From NCBI GenBank assembly GCA_029060585.1, contig JAIDTS010000240.1:1-15312 (forward strand): a stretch of 15,312 bases of DNA, given 5' to 3'. The notes under the pieces were generated by a model that was given only the letters and a program-made list of their open reading frames with translations, ran no database searches and had not been told where the DNA came from. This document shows, piece after piece, positions 6,586 to 14,731 of this stretch; positions within the stretch are counted from its first letter, which is position 1; the number at the start of each line of letters is the position of its first letter. The position numbers and the translations under genes were made by a program. This DNA is from Muribaculaceae bacterium. GTDB lineage: Bacteria; Bacteroidota; Bacteroidia; Bacteroidales; Muribaculaceae.

Positions 6586-8442
6586 GTGGCTAAGGATTAT
6601 TCATTAGAAAAACGAAAATATGTGATCGGCGGATTCATCACCGTGATCGTAATAATATTCATCATCAGGCTCTTCAATCTGCAGGTAGCAGACGCGACTT
6701 ACAAGGAAAACGCTGAGTCCAACGCATTCTTCCGAAAGGTGCTCTATCCGTCGCGAGGACTTATCTACGACCGCAACGACCGCCTGGTCGTGCTTAATCA
6801 GCCGGAATACGACGTTATGCTCATCCCCAAGGACCTTGGAAATGAGTTTGACACTATCGGCCTTTGCGAGGTGCTCAACCTGACGAAGGAAGAACTGATG
6901 CAGAAATGGGCCGACATGAAGAATCCCAGAAAGAATCCGGGATATTCGGCCTACACCCCTCAGAAACTCATGTCTCACCTCTCGCAGGAAGACTATGGCC
7001 GACTTCAGGAAAAGCTGTATCTTTTTCCCGGCTTCTATGTGCAGAAACGCAATGTCCGTGAATACGCGACCCATGCAGCCGCAAATGTTCTTGGCAACAT
7101 ACGCGAAGTGAATGCGAATGATGTTGAAAACGACCATTATTACCGACGTGGCGACTATACCGGCGACCTTGGAGTGGAGAAGAGCTATGAGCCCTACCTC
7201 CGCGGAGTAAAAGGCGTCGAGATCCTGATGAAGGACGCTCTCGGCAGAATAAAGGGAAAATATGAAGACGGTGTCCACGATGTCATACCCGTTGCCGGAC
7301 GCGACCTGACCCTCAGCATCGACATGGACCTTCAGGAATATGGAGAGAAGCTGATGCAGGGAAAGATCGGGGCTATAGTGGCTATTGAGCCCCAGACCGG
7401 AGAGATTCTCTGCATGGTGTCTTCTCCGACCTACGACCCATCACTCCTCGTGGGATCGGGACGAGGAAAGAACTATGCCTCGCTCGTTGCCGACAAATAC
7501 AAGCCGCTCTACGACCGGGCCCTTCAAGGAGCATATCCTCCGGGATCGACGTTCAAACCAACCCAAGGTCTCATTTTCCTGCAGGAAGGCACCATCACGC
7601 CGGCCACTGCTTATCCTTGCTACCGCGGCTACGTCAACGGACTGCGGGTAGGATGCCACGCCCATGGTTCGCCTCTCCCCCTCAAACCAGCCATCGCTAC
7701 CTCCTGCAACGCCTATTTCTGCTGGGGCTTCAAGCATTTCGTCGATAAGAGGGGTAGCACGCCGTCCGCACAGTTTGAGAAATGGAAAAACTATATGGTG
7801 GAGATGGGCTACGGCTACCGTCTCGGGGTCGACCTGCCGTCGGAAAGCCGCGGATTCATTCCGAATCCTGACTTCTACAGCAACTCGTTCAGAGGCAAGA
7901 ACTGGAGCGCGAACTCCATCATCTCCGTATCGATAGGCCAGGGAGAAGTGCTTGCGACCCCTCTTCAGATTGCCAATCTCGCTTCTACCATCGCCAACCG
8001 CGGATGGTTTATCACTCCTCATGTAGTGAAAGCTATAAGCGACACGGTGATCGATCCGAAATTCCGCGAGAAGCGCACACCATCCATAAAGAAGGAGCAC
8101 TACGATCAGATAGCAGAAGGTATGCGCATGGCGGTGCTCGGAGGCACTTGCCGCCTTGCCAACCTACCCGGACTCGAAGTCTGCGGCAAGACCGGAACGG
8201 CCCAGAACCCCCACGGCAAGGACCACTCGGCCTTCATGGGCTTCGCTCCGATGAACGATCCTAAGATCGCGGTAGCCGTATATGTCGAGAACGCCGGATT
8301 CGGAGCCACCTACGGTGTGCCTATCGGCAGCCTTATAATAGAGAAATACCTCAAGGGATCCATTGCCCCCGAAAGGAAATATCTCGAAGAAAGAATGTTC
8401 AACTCTAATACGATCCTTACAAGTGGAGTCAAAAAACATTGA
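6586..8442 (+). CDS. mrdA: Penicillin-binding protein 2 (peptidoglycan DD-transpeptidase)
   Basis: PBP2 is the elongasome transpeptidase that cross-links new side-wall peptidoglycan in the periplasm; it is a beta-lactam target. The 618-residue product has a membrane anchor (about 12-31), a pedestal/dimerisation domain beginning with the conserved RGLIYDRNDRLV (57-68), and the transpeptidase domain with the catalytic tetrad STFK (Ser321, Lys324), SCN (Ser373-Asn375) and KTGTAQ (535-540). Cys345, Cys357, His358, His360 and Cys374 cluster just before and within the SxN motif and could bind a metal. The start is GTG: it gives the expected MAKDYSLEKRKYVIGG N-terminus, and no ATG in frame lies close enough. 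It comes 31 bp after mreD and overlaps the next gene by about 20 bp. Confidence 0.94.
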   Translation: MAKDYSLEKRKYVIGGFITVIVIIFIIRLFNLQVADATYKENAESNAFFRKVLYPSRGLIYDRNDRLVVLNQPEYDVMLIPKDLGNEFDTIGLCEVLNLTKEELMQKWADMKNPRKNPGYSAYTPQKLMSHLSQEDYGRLQEKLYLFPGFYVQKRNVREYATHAAANVLGNIREVNANDVENDHYYRRGDYTGDLGVEKSYEPYLRGVKGVEILMKDALGRIKGKYEDGVHDVIPVAGRDLTLSIDMDLQEYGEKLMQGKIGAIVAIEPQTGEILCMVSSPTYDPSLLVGSGRGKNYASLVADKYKPLYDRALQGAYPPGSTFKPTQGLIFLQEGTITPATAYPCYRGYVNGLRVGCHAHGSPLPLKPAIATSCNAYFCWGFKHFVDKRGSTPSAQFEKWKNYMVEMGYGYRLGVDLPSESRGFIPNPDFYSNSFRGKNWSANSIISVSIGQGEVLATPLQIANLASTIANRGWFITPHVVKAISDTVIDPKFREKRTPSIKKEHYDQIAEGMRMAVLGGTCRLANLPGLEVCGKTGTAQNPHGKDHSAFMGFAPMNDPKIAVAVYVENAGFGATYGVPIGSLIIEKYLKGSIAPERKYLEERMFNSNTILTSGVKKH

Positions 8443-9892
8443 TGCCAATACCTCGGTCTTCCGATGGCTTGATTGGCCGACGATCATTCTGTATCTGATC
8501 CTGGTGATAGCCGGAGCAGTGAGCATATATGCCGCAAGCTACGACTTCGACCGAGCGAGCATGTTTGATTTCGACGAGTTCTCCGGCAAGCAGTTCCTTT
8601 GGATCGGACTCTCCATCATAATCGGATGTGCCATTCTCCTCTTCGACTACCGCATATATGAGACATATGCCTATCCCGTCTATATATGCGTTCTCCTGAT
8701 AATGGTGGTGACAATTTTCGTGGCTCCCGACATCAAAGGTTCTCGGTCATGGCTCGTGCTTGGACCCGTCAGTCTTCAGCCGGCCGAGTTCGGAAAGTTC
8801 GCCACTGCGCTCGCGCTCGCGAAACTATTCAATTCCTACAACTTCAACCTAAACCAGAAGATAAGCAATTATTTCCGGGCCTTTATCATAATCTTCATTC
8901 CTGTAGCCCTCATCCTCCTGCAGCACGAGACCGGCTCGGCTCTCGTCTACATCTCACTGTTCTTTGTGCTCTACCGTGAGGGAATGAGCGGACTTGTGCT
9001 CTTCTCTGCAATATGCGCCATAACATATTTCGTAGTTGCCGTAAAGTATGTCGAGCCCCTTCTGCTCGGCATTCCCGTCGGAGAGTTCGTGGTCTTCTGC
9101 ATGATTATTGCGGTCTTCGTCTGTATGCTGCTCTTCTATTGCAAGGATCCGATCACATCCCGCAACGTTCTCATCGGATTCACTGCAAGCGGCATTATCG
9201 TGACTGCTCTCGCGCTTTCCGGAATCCCCGTGCCCGGAACATGGTTCTTTATCGGAATAATCGTCGCAGCCCTCATATATGTCTCTATTGCGATGTATCG
9301 CCATCAAATAGAACGATATGTGGTCACTCTCATTTTCGCGGCATCCTCGGTCATGTTCCTGTTTTCGGTCAATTACGTTTTCGGTCATGTGCTCGAACCG
9401 CATCAACAGATGCGAATCAAGGTGGCGCTCGGCATAGTCGACGACCCTCGAGGAGTAGGCTACAACGTCAATCAGTCCAAGATAGCCATTGGTTCAGGCG
9501 GAATGACAGGCAAGGGATTTCTCAATGGTACGCAGACTAAACTCAAATACGTCCCGGAACAGCACACCGACTTCATATTCTGCACCATTGGTGAAGAAGA
9601 GGGATTCGCAGGCTCAAGCGCCGTGCTTCTCGCATTCCTCGCGCTTATCCTCCGCATCATCCATATCGCCGAACGCCAGCGTACTCCCTTCGGAAGGGTT
9701 TATGCCTATTGTGTGGTGTCTTATCTGATATTCCATCTTTGCATTAACATCGGAATGGTCATTGGCCTATGCCCCGTCATAGGCATTCCGCTCCCCTTCT
9801 TCTCCTACGGAGGATCAGCACTTTGGAGTTTCACCATCCTGCTCTTCATCCTTCTTCGCATTGATGCGTCGCGTAAAGAAAGGCGCGATTAG
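8423..9892 (+). CDS. rodA: Peptidoglycan glycosyltransferase RodA (SEDS family)
   Basis: RodA polymerises glycan strands from lipid II and works as a pair with PBP2. The product is multi-pass. With the chosen GTG start (8423) it has 489 residues and begins VESKNIDANTSVFRWLDW. SEDS hallmarks are GSRSWLVLGPVSLQPAEFGK (about 106-125), the loop DDPRGVGYNVNQSKIAIGSG (340-359) containing the likely catalytic Asp341, PEQHTDFIF (378-386) and SYGGSALW (461-468). About 90 residues between the QHETGSA loop and the catalytic loop are extra relative to E. coli RodA and look like several added membrane helices. An upstream TTG (8363) would also keep the frame open but adds 20 polar residues deeper inside mrdA, so GTG is preferred. 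The gene end overlaps the convergent DoxX-type gene by 78 bp. Confidence 0.93.
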   Translation: MESKNIDANTSVFRWLDWPTIILYLILVIAGAVSIYAASYDFDRASMFDFDEFSGKQFLWIGLSIIIGCAILLFDYRIYETYAYPVYICVLLIMVVTIFVAPDIKGSRSWLVLGPVSLQPAEFGKFATALALAKLFNSYNFNLNQKISNYFRAFIIIFIPVALILLQHETGSALVYISLFFVLYREGMSGLVLFSAICAITYFVVAVKYVEPLLLGIPVGEFVVFCMIIAVFVCMLLFYCKDPITSRNVLIGFTASGIIVTALALSGIPVPGTWFFIGIIVAALIYVSIAMYRHQIERYVVTLIFAASSVMFLFSVNYVFGHVLEPHQQMRIKVALGIVDDPRGVGYNVNQSKIAIGSGGMTGKGFLNGTQTKLKYVPEQHTDFIFCTIGEEEGFAGSSAVLLAFLALILRIIHIAERQRTPFGRVYAYCVVSYLIFHLCINIGMVIGLCPVIGIPLPFFSYGGSALWSFTILLFILLRIDASRKERRD

Positions 9893-11314
9893 AGACAGAA
9901 GCATCAATGCCCCGAGAAGCGAGAGCAGCAACAGTGTAAGGTCGAAGAGTGCTTCTTCTCCTGTCATTCCCAGTCCTACGGGTGATGTGCTTATTTCCAC
10001 GTCTTCAGCCTCTTCATCATCGAGCAGAAGGGCGCTCAGAGCTGATTTCCATACAATTCTGCCGTCGCGAAGGCTGACGAGCGCCGGATTTCCTCTTGCC
10101 AGCTCCTTTATGGAGGTATCTTCGGCCGTATATATGGGATACTGACCTGATGAAAGGTCGCGCCATTCGCCAATGGCATCCGGACTTCCCGCCACCACCG
10201 CGAAAAACTCAGTATTATCCTTCTGCGACATGTCGAAAAGCCGGTTTATTTTCCAGCTTGTGGCCATCGACAGTGAGCTGATGTCTGGCACCAGGAGCAT
10301 CAGCTGCCTTTCATAGCCGCCAAGCGATTCCGTGATGTCCTCTTCGCCATCCTCGCTCCATACCCTGAAATCAACCTCGTCATTGTCATCGGTTGCCGAT
10401 GAATGCTCATTCTTTACGAATTCCAGCTCTTCGCGCCTAACAAAACGCCATCCGTCGGATTCATCCGGAAGCTCGTCATCCTCACTGAATTTCTTTTCTT
10501 TCCCATCTTTCTCATATACGAACATATATCTCTGCTCATATTCCGGCTCATCTTCTTCCACGAACAGCCGCGTGCCGATCGGATACGGACGGAAATCTAC
10601 AGTAGGCTGCTGCCAGTAGCCTATATAGCCCACAGCCACTATGTAGGCTCCCATCCCCACTGTAGCTACCCATTGGGCATAGGGAGCGATGAGACAGCGC
10701 GCTTTGGTATTAAATTTCAGCAGCCATACTACGGCTCCGGATATAATGCAATTCTTTATGAACGTCGCCCAGTTGGATATGACGAGGAAGTCACCGAAAC
10801 ATCCGCAGTCGGCCACCGGATCTGTAATCGCTATCCATAGCGTCAGCGGAAGCATAACGAGCATGAAGAGCGCGGCCATAATTGGGGCCGCCTTTCTGAA
10901 ACAACCTAAAAGCAGCGAGACTCCGATGATGAATTCCACCGAAAAAAGAAGGAAGGCAAGCGCAAGGACCGTATTGCCCCATTCCACTATCGGGATATGC
11001 ATCGCCGTAAGATATTCGGAAGTCTTGTAATACGTTCCCCATGGATCTATGCCTTTGCTCAGGCCGGAGACTATGAAGACACTCCCGACGGCAATTCTCA
11101 TGAGCCACGTCAGGACAAGCAGTCCTTTCGGATACTTATTGAGCAGGGGATTGGCCTTCCGGAGGGGCCAGGAACCGTCAAGCCAGTCGCCAAACCGATC
11201 AAAACGCCTCTCTATTCCCAACGGGGTCTTCCGCGAATTATCCCGGTTGGGCTTTTCTTCCGGATTTTTCATTTTCTTTGATTTTATCTCGCCACTTCGC
11301 CTCCAATCATGCAT
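9815..11314 (-). CDS. DoxX/BT_3928-family membrane protein with thioredoxin-like C-terminal region
   Basis: This is a 499-residue inner-membrane protein matching the Bacteroidales BT_3928/DoxX-type family. After a polar N-terminus it has four membrane segments (about 65-85, 113-136, 143-163 and 184-200) typical of DoxX/MauE proteins. The motif DCGCFGD (169-175) contains the paired Cys170 and Cys172. A further segment lies near 216-233. An acidic periplasmic-looking stretch follows (250-335), then a thioredoxin-like region (about 336-425) with NPALVSLRDGRIVWK, which resembles the cis-proline strand, but no CxxC. A final membrane helix lies at 457-480. The function is unproven; a redox or membrane-homeostasis role is only suggested by the family. 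Its first codon overlaps the DUF1599 stop by 8 bp (ATGCATGA). Met15 is an alternative start. Its end overlaps rodA. Confidence 0.82.
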   Translation of the reverse strand: MHDWRRSGEIKSKKMKNPEEKPNRDNSRKTPLGIERRFDRFGDWLDGSWPLRKANPLLNKYPKGLLVLTWLMRIAVGSVFIVSGLSKGIDPWGTYYKTSEYLTAMHIPIVEWGNTVLALAFLLFSVEFIIGVSLLLGCFRKAAPIMAALFMLVMLPLTLWIAITDPVADCGCFGDFLVISNWATFIKNCIISGAVVWLLKFNTKARCLIAPYAQWVATVGMGAYIVAVGYIGYWQQPTVDFRPYPIGTRLFVEEDEPEYEQRYMFVYEKDGKEKKFSEDDELPDESDGWRFVRREELEFVKNEHSSATDDNDEVDFRVWSEDGEEDITESLGGYERQLMLLVPDISSLSMATSWKINRLFDMSQKDNTEFFAVVAGSPDAIGEWRDLSSGQYPIYTAEDTSIKELARGNPALVSLRDGRIVWKSALSALLLDDEEAEDVEISTSPVGLGMTGEEALFDLTLLLLSLLGALMLLSLIAPFFTRRINAKKDEEQDGETPKC

Positions 11315-11855
11315 TATACTCAGGGGAAGTTTTAATCAGGGCGAAGAGCGCGTAGTTGATCATGTCCATATAGTTGGCATCGATTCCCTCGCTCACTATG
11401 GTCTTGCCGTCGTGGCCCTCGATCTCCTTGGTGCGCATGAGTTTCTGGAGTATAATATCAGTGAAGCTGCTGACACGCATATGCCTCCAGGCCTCGTCGT
11501 AGTCATGGTTCTTGTTCTCCATCAAGCGGGTTGCGGCATTCAGCTTCTCGTCGTAGAGGCGCATGCATGTCTGGCCATCGAGGTTCTCACCCGGGCCCAG
11601 CTCAAGCTGGATAAGGGCCATGACGCAGTAGTTGACTATTCCTATGAATTCAGGTCTGATGCCTTCGTCTACGAAGGCTATCCCCTTGTCTTCGATACTG
11701 CGAATACGCATCGCCTTTATCATTATCTGGTCCGTCAGGCTCATCGGTCGCATTATGCGCCATGACGTGCCATAGTCCATAAGTTTTTTCTCAAAAAGGC
11801 TCCGGCATTCTGCCTTGGCGCTTGCGAATTCCTCCGCGGTATTATGCTTTTCCAT
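11307..11855 (-). CDS. DUF1599-family protein with internal duplication
   Basis: This is a small cytoplasmic protein of 182 residues without signal peptide or membrane segment. It matches DUF1599, a family of unknown biochemical function that has been linked computationally to nucleotide-modification systems. Two halves repeat each other: residues 20-85 and 111-176 share the order DY-x4/5-W-x-x-MR, S-x-TD-x-I-x-x-K-x-MR, EGI and NY-x-x-x-ALI. Gene duplication and fusion is therefore visible in the sequence. It is the first gene of the leftward unit and overlaps the following DoxX-type gene by 8 bp. An exact TAnnTTTG box lies 23 bp upstream of its ATG. The role in the cell is unknown. Confidence 0.85.
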   Translation of the reverse strand: MEKHNTAEEFASAKAECRSLFEKKLMDYGTSWRIMRPMSLTDQIMIKAMRIRSIEDKGIAFVDEGIRPEFIGIVNYCVMALIQLELGPGENLDGQTCMRLYDEKLNAATRLMENKNHDYDEAWRHMRVSSFTDIILQKLMRTKEIEGHDGKTIVSEGIDANYMDMINYALFALIKTSPEYNA

Positions 11856-11877
11856 GTAATGCTTTTCGTTTATTCCA

Positions 11878-11885
11878 CAAATTTA
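11878..11885 (-). promoter_or_regulatory. -7 promoter box for the DUF1599/DoxX unit
   Basis: Read on the minus strand, 11885-11878 is TAAATTTG, an exact TAnnTTTG box. It would place the transcription start near 11871, about 16 nt before the ATG at 11855. No TTTG -33 element is found at the expected distance, so the call rests on the -7 box and its position. Confidence 0.5.
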
Positions 11886-11929
11886 ATAAAAAATGCGCAG
11901 AATAAGGGTATAACTCGGATAATTTTTAT

Positions 11930-11937
11930 TATTTTTG
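11930..11937 (+). promoter_or_regulatory. -7 promoter box for the agmatine deiminase operon
   Basis: TATTTTTG at 11930-11937 matches TAnnTTTG and is followed by C, as often seen in Bacteroidota promoters. The start would lie near 11944, about 30 nt before the ATG at 11976. There is no clear TTTG at the -33 distance. The AT-rich region sits back to back with the promoter of the leftward unit. Confidence 0.55.
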
Positions 11938-11975
11938 CACAATAAAAACTATCAGGATAAGTAAACTCAAAAGAA

Positions 11976-13037
11976 ATGCCAGATATAAGATTCATACCGG
12001 AGTGGGAACCGATAGAATATGTACTTCTCGCTCTTCCGAATGAAGACACCGACTGGGCCTACATCCTCCCGGAAGCTACGGATCAATACCGAAGGCTCGT
12101 TGAGGCAATATCAGGTGAGGGAATAAAGGTGATTCTTCTTTGTCGCGACGAAGCGAAGGCAAAAGAGATAATGAAAGACTGTAACGGTGACTTCATTTTT
12201 TACTTAGAGGCTCCATTCAACGACACTTGGACTCGGGATTACGGAATGATATCCGTGATGAGAAACGAGCGTCTGCGTGCTCTTGACTTTGGATTCAACG
12301 GCTGGGGACTGAAATTCGCCTCAGACAAGGACAATCTTGTCAACCTTCATCTAAATGAGAAGGGTTTTATTTCATCGCTCGCCTACCGCAACGAGCGCGA
12401 CTTCGTGCTCGAGGGAGGATCGGTAGAGTCCGACGGTCTCGGAACCGTAATGACTACCTCAAGATGCCTTCAGAGTCCGAACCGCAACGGAGGAAAGACA
12501 AAGGCTGAACTAAACCGAGAGCTCCTCGACAGGCTTGGGGCAGACCATGTGCTCTGGCTCGATCACGGAGCACTTGAAGGAGACGATACGGATTCGCACA
12601 TAGACACCCTCGCGCGTCTCGCGCCTGACGACACTATAGTCTTTACCGGAACCAGAAACTTCGACGACCCTCAGTTCGAGTCTCTTCTCGCCATGCGCGC
12701 CCAGCTCACACTCTTCCGCACGGCTGAGGGAAATCCATACAATCTCGTGGAGCTGCCACTACCCGACCCCGTTCTGGACGAAGATGGGAGTCGTCTCCCG
12801 GCCACTTACGCAAATTATCTTGTGGCAAACGGGGTCATATTCATGCCTACATACGCGCAGCCGGATAAGGACGAACTTGCGATGCGAACTATTCAGATAG
12901 CATATCCCGGTTATAAGGTGGTGGGAGTTGACTGCCGCACTCTTTTACGTCAGCATGGATCCCTTCACTGCGCCACTATGCAGATTCCTGCTGGAATCAT
13001 CAATATTAAGCAACTTGAAAATACAGACAACCGATAA
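11976..13037 (+). CDS. aguA: Agmatine deiminase
   Basis: This enzyme hydrolyses agmatine to N-carbamoylputrescine and ammonia in the arginine decarboxylase route to putrescine. The 353-residue product lacks a signal peptide, so it acts in the cytoplasm, unlike the secreted peptidylarginine deiminase of Porphyromonas, which belongs to the same superfamily. Conserved features of the guanidino-modifying fold are NDTWTRDYG (82-90), the FVLEGGS segment with Glu146 (143-149), DTDSHIDTLARL with the catalytic His208 (204-215), YANYLVANG (278-286) and HGSLHCATMQIP with the nucleophile Cys332 (327-338). The N-terminal substrate-loop region reads LALPNEDTDW, where many relatives have a WPH-type sequence. 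The next gene encodes the enzyme for the following step, 3 bp downstream, which strongly supports the assignment. Confidence 0.92.
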   Translation: MPDIRFIPEWEPIEYVLLALPNEDTDWAYILPEATDQYRRLVEAISGEGIKVILLCRDEAKAKEIMKDCNGDFIFYLEAPFNDTWTRDYGMISVMRNERLRALDFGFNGWGLKFASDKDNLVNLHLNEKGFISSLAYRNERDFVLEGGSVESDGLGTVMTTSRCLQSPNRNGGKTKAELNRELLDRLGADHVLWLDHGALEGDDTDSHIDTLARLAPDDTIVFTGTRNFDDPQFESLLAMRAQLTLFRTAEGNPYNLVELPLPDPVLDEDGSRLPATYANYLVANGVIFMPTYAQPDKDELAMRTIQIAYPGYKVVGVDCRTLLRQHGSLHCATMQIPAGIINIKQLENTDNR

Positions 13038-13040
13038 CCA

Positions 13041-13931
13041 ATGAACTCAAATATTCTTAAAGTCGGTATCGTACAGCACTCTTTTACGGAGGACGTTTCG
13101 AAAAACCGCGCCCGTAATCTGACAGCTATCCGTTCGCTCGCAGAGGAAGGCGCAAGGCTAATAGTGCTTTCAGAGCTTCACGACTCCCTTTATTTCTGCC
13201 AGTGCGAGAATGTGGAGAATTTTGACTATGCAGAGACCTTTCCGGGTGAATTCTTCGAGATATATTCCAACGCGGCACGTGAAAACGGAGTGGTGCTTGT
13301 AGCAAGTGGTTTTGAACGCCGTGCTCCGGGACTCTACCACAACACTGCGGTAGTGTTCGAATCAGACGGCAGTGTAGCCGGCACTTACCGTAAGATGCAT
13401 ATCCCCGATGATCCGGGATTCTATGAGAAGTTCTACTTCACTCCCGGCGATCTCGGATTCCATCCCATCGAAACTTCAGTAGGCCGACTCGGAGTGCTCG
13501 TATGCTGGGATCAGTGGTATCCTGAAGCAGCGCGCCTGATGGCTCTCGATGGAGCGGACATGCTGATATATCCTACTGCTATCGGTTGGAATCCTGACGA
13601 TCCGGACGATGAGAAGCGGCGCCAGCGCGACGCTTGGATCACCGTCCAGCGCGGTCATGCCGTTGCCAACGGTATACCGGTGGTGAGCGTCAATCGTGTC
13701 GGATATGAGGAAGACCTGTCTGAAGTCTCCTCTGGCATCGATTTCTGGGGATCCAGCTTCGTGGCCGGCCCGCAGGGAGAATTCCTTTACGAGGCGCCGG
13801 AAGACCGTTCGGCAGAGGAAGTGGTGGAGATAGACCTCAGGAGGTCTGAAAACGTCCGCCAATGGTGGCCTTTCCTCCGCGACCGAAGAATTGATCAATA
13901 CGGCGACCTTACAAAACGCTTCCTTAAATAA
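13041..13931 (+). CDS. aguB: N-carbamoylputrescine amidase
   Basis: This nitrilase-superfamily enzyme converts N-carbamoylputrescine to putrescine, CO2 and ammonia. The 296-residue product has the Glu-Lys-Cys triad: Glu45 in LSELHDSLYF, Lys118 in YRKMHIPDDPGF and Cys155 in VCWDQWYPEAARLMAL. The C-terminal RQWWPFLRDRRIDQYGDLTK and the DDPGFYEKFYFTPGD loop are typical of this subfamily rather than of general carbon-nitrogen hydrolases. It sits 3 bp after aguA, and its stop overlaps the next start (TAATG), so the operon is tightly coupled. The agmatine-forming arginine decarboxylase gene is not in the window. Confidence 0.93.
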   Translation: MNSNILKVGIVQHSFTEDVSKNRARNLTAIRSLAEEGARLIVLSELHDSLYFCQCENVENFDYAETFPGEFFEIYSNAARENGVVLVASGFERRAPGLYHNTAVVFESDGSVAGTYRKMHIPDDPGFYEKFYFTPGDLGFHPIETSVGRLGVLVCWDQWYPEAARLMALDGADMLIYPTAIGWNPDDPDDEKRRQRDAWITVQRGHAVANGIPVVSVNRVGYEEDLSEVSSGIDFWGSSFVAGPQGEFLYEAPEDRSAEEVVEIDLRRSENVRQWWPFLRDRRIDQYGDLTKRFLK

Positions 13932-14698
13932 TGGAAAAGACTATCGATATAGACGGCGTAAGCCTGCACTATCGCGACTCCGGTGAGACAGACCTCAAGA
14001 CCGTCATCATAATGCACGGCTGGGGATGTAACGTAGACACTGTCGCCTCCATAGAGAATATATTCAAGGGAAAGATGCGTGTGATAAATGTGGATCTTCC
14101 GGGACATGGATCAAGCACCGAACCGCCATCGGTCTGGGGCGTGGAAGATTTCACATCAATGATGGAAAAATTCATCTCGCGCCTCGGCCTCGAGCGTCCT
14201 TCTCTTGTAGGTCATTCGTTCGGAGGACGCATAAGCCTTCTTCTGAGTTCCCGCAATGATGTTGACAAGGTGCTTCTTGTAGATGCGGCAGGTATCAAGC
14301 CTAAACGTGGATTCAACTACTACCGTAAGGTCTATTCCTTCAAGGCAATCAAGAATCTACTTATTCTTATTCTCGGGAAAAAGAAGGGAATGGAGGCTGT
14401 AGAGAAAATGAGAGGAAAGAAGGGTTCCGCCGACTATCGTAACTCATCGCCAAGAATGCGTGCAGTAATGAGTAAGTGTGTCAACGAAGACCTCAAGCAC
14501 GTCATGCCTTCGATCAAGGCTCCTACCCTTCTCATCTGGGGAGAGGAAGACACGGCTACTCCTCTGGCCGACGCCATCACAATGAAGCGGCTCATTCCTG
14601 ATGCAGGTCTCGTATCCTTTCCAGGATGCGGCCATTATTCATTCCTCGACAATCCATTTGGATTCAAGGCTGCAGTCAGCTCATTCTTCAATATTTAA
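13931..14698 (+). CDS. Alpha/beta hydrolase
   Basis: This is a 255-residue cytoplasmic hydrolase of the alpha/beta fold with unknown substrate. Visible elements are the oxyanion-hole region HGWGCN (29-34), DLPGHGSS (55-62), the nucleophile elbow GHSFGG with Ser96 (94-99), a basic lid (about 127-170) rich in Lys and Arg, the acid Asp207 in WGEEDTATP and His235 in GCGHYSF. The catalytic triad therefore looks complete. The start overlaps the aguB stop (TAATG). A Mur-ligase-type gene follows after 33 bp. The context does not settle whether it acts in polyamine or envelope metabolism. Confidence 0.88.
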   Translation: MEKTIDIDGVSLHYRDSGETDLKTVIIMHGWGCNVDTVASIENIFKGKMRVINVDLPGHGSSTEPPSVWGVEDFTSMMEKFISRLGLERPSLVGHSFGGRISLLLSSRNDVDKVLLVDAAGIKPKRGFNYYRKVYSFKAIKNLLILILGKKKGMEAVEKMRGKKGSADYRNSSPRMRAVMSKCVNEDLKHVMPSIKAPTLLIWGEEDTATPLADAITMKRLIPDAGLVSFPGCGHYSFLDNPFGFKAAVSSFFNI

Positions 14699-14731
14699 AT
14701 CCTTTAGATCAAACCCCAAAATTCCAATCCA

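Noticed and set aside
8363..8422. TTG start for rodA, 60 bases upstream of the chosen GTG
   Set aside because: It adds 20 polar residues that only mirror the mrdA coding frame, while the GTG at 8423 gives a typical short N-terminus before the first RodA helix.
8442..8444. ATG overlapping the mrdA stop (TGATG), which looks like a coupled rodA start
   Set aside because: It is in a different frame from rodA and hits a stop after 18 codons.
10403..10840. 145-codon plus-strand frame opposite the DoxX-type gene
   Set aside because: The opposite strand encodes a protein with clear membrane topology and family motifs, and the plus frame has no plausible start context or domain.
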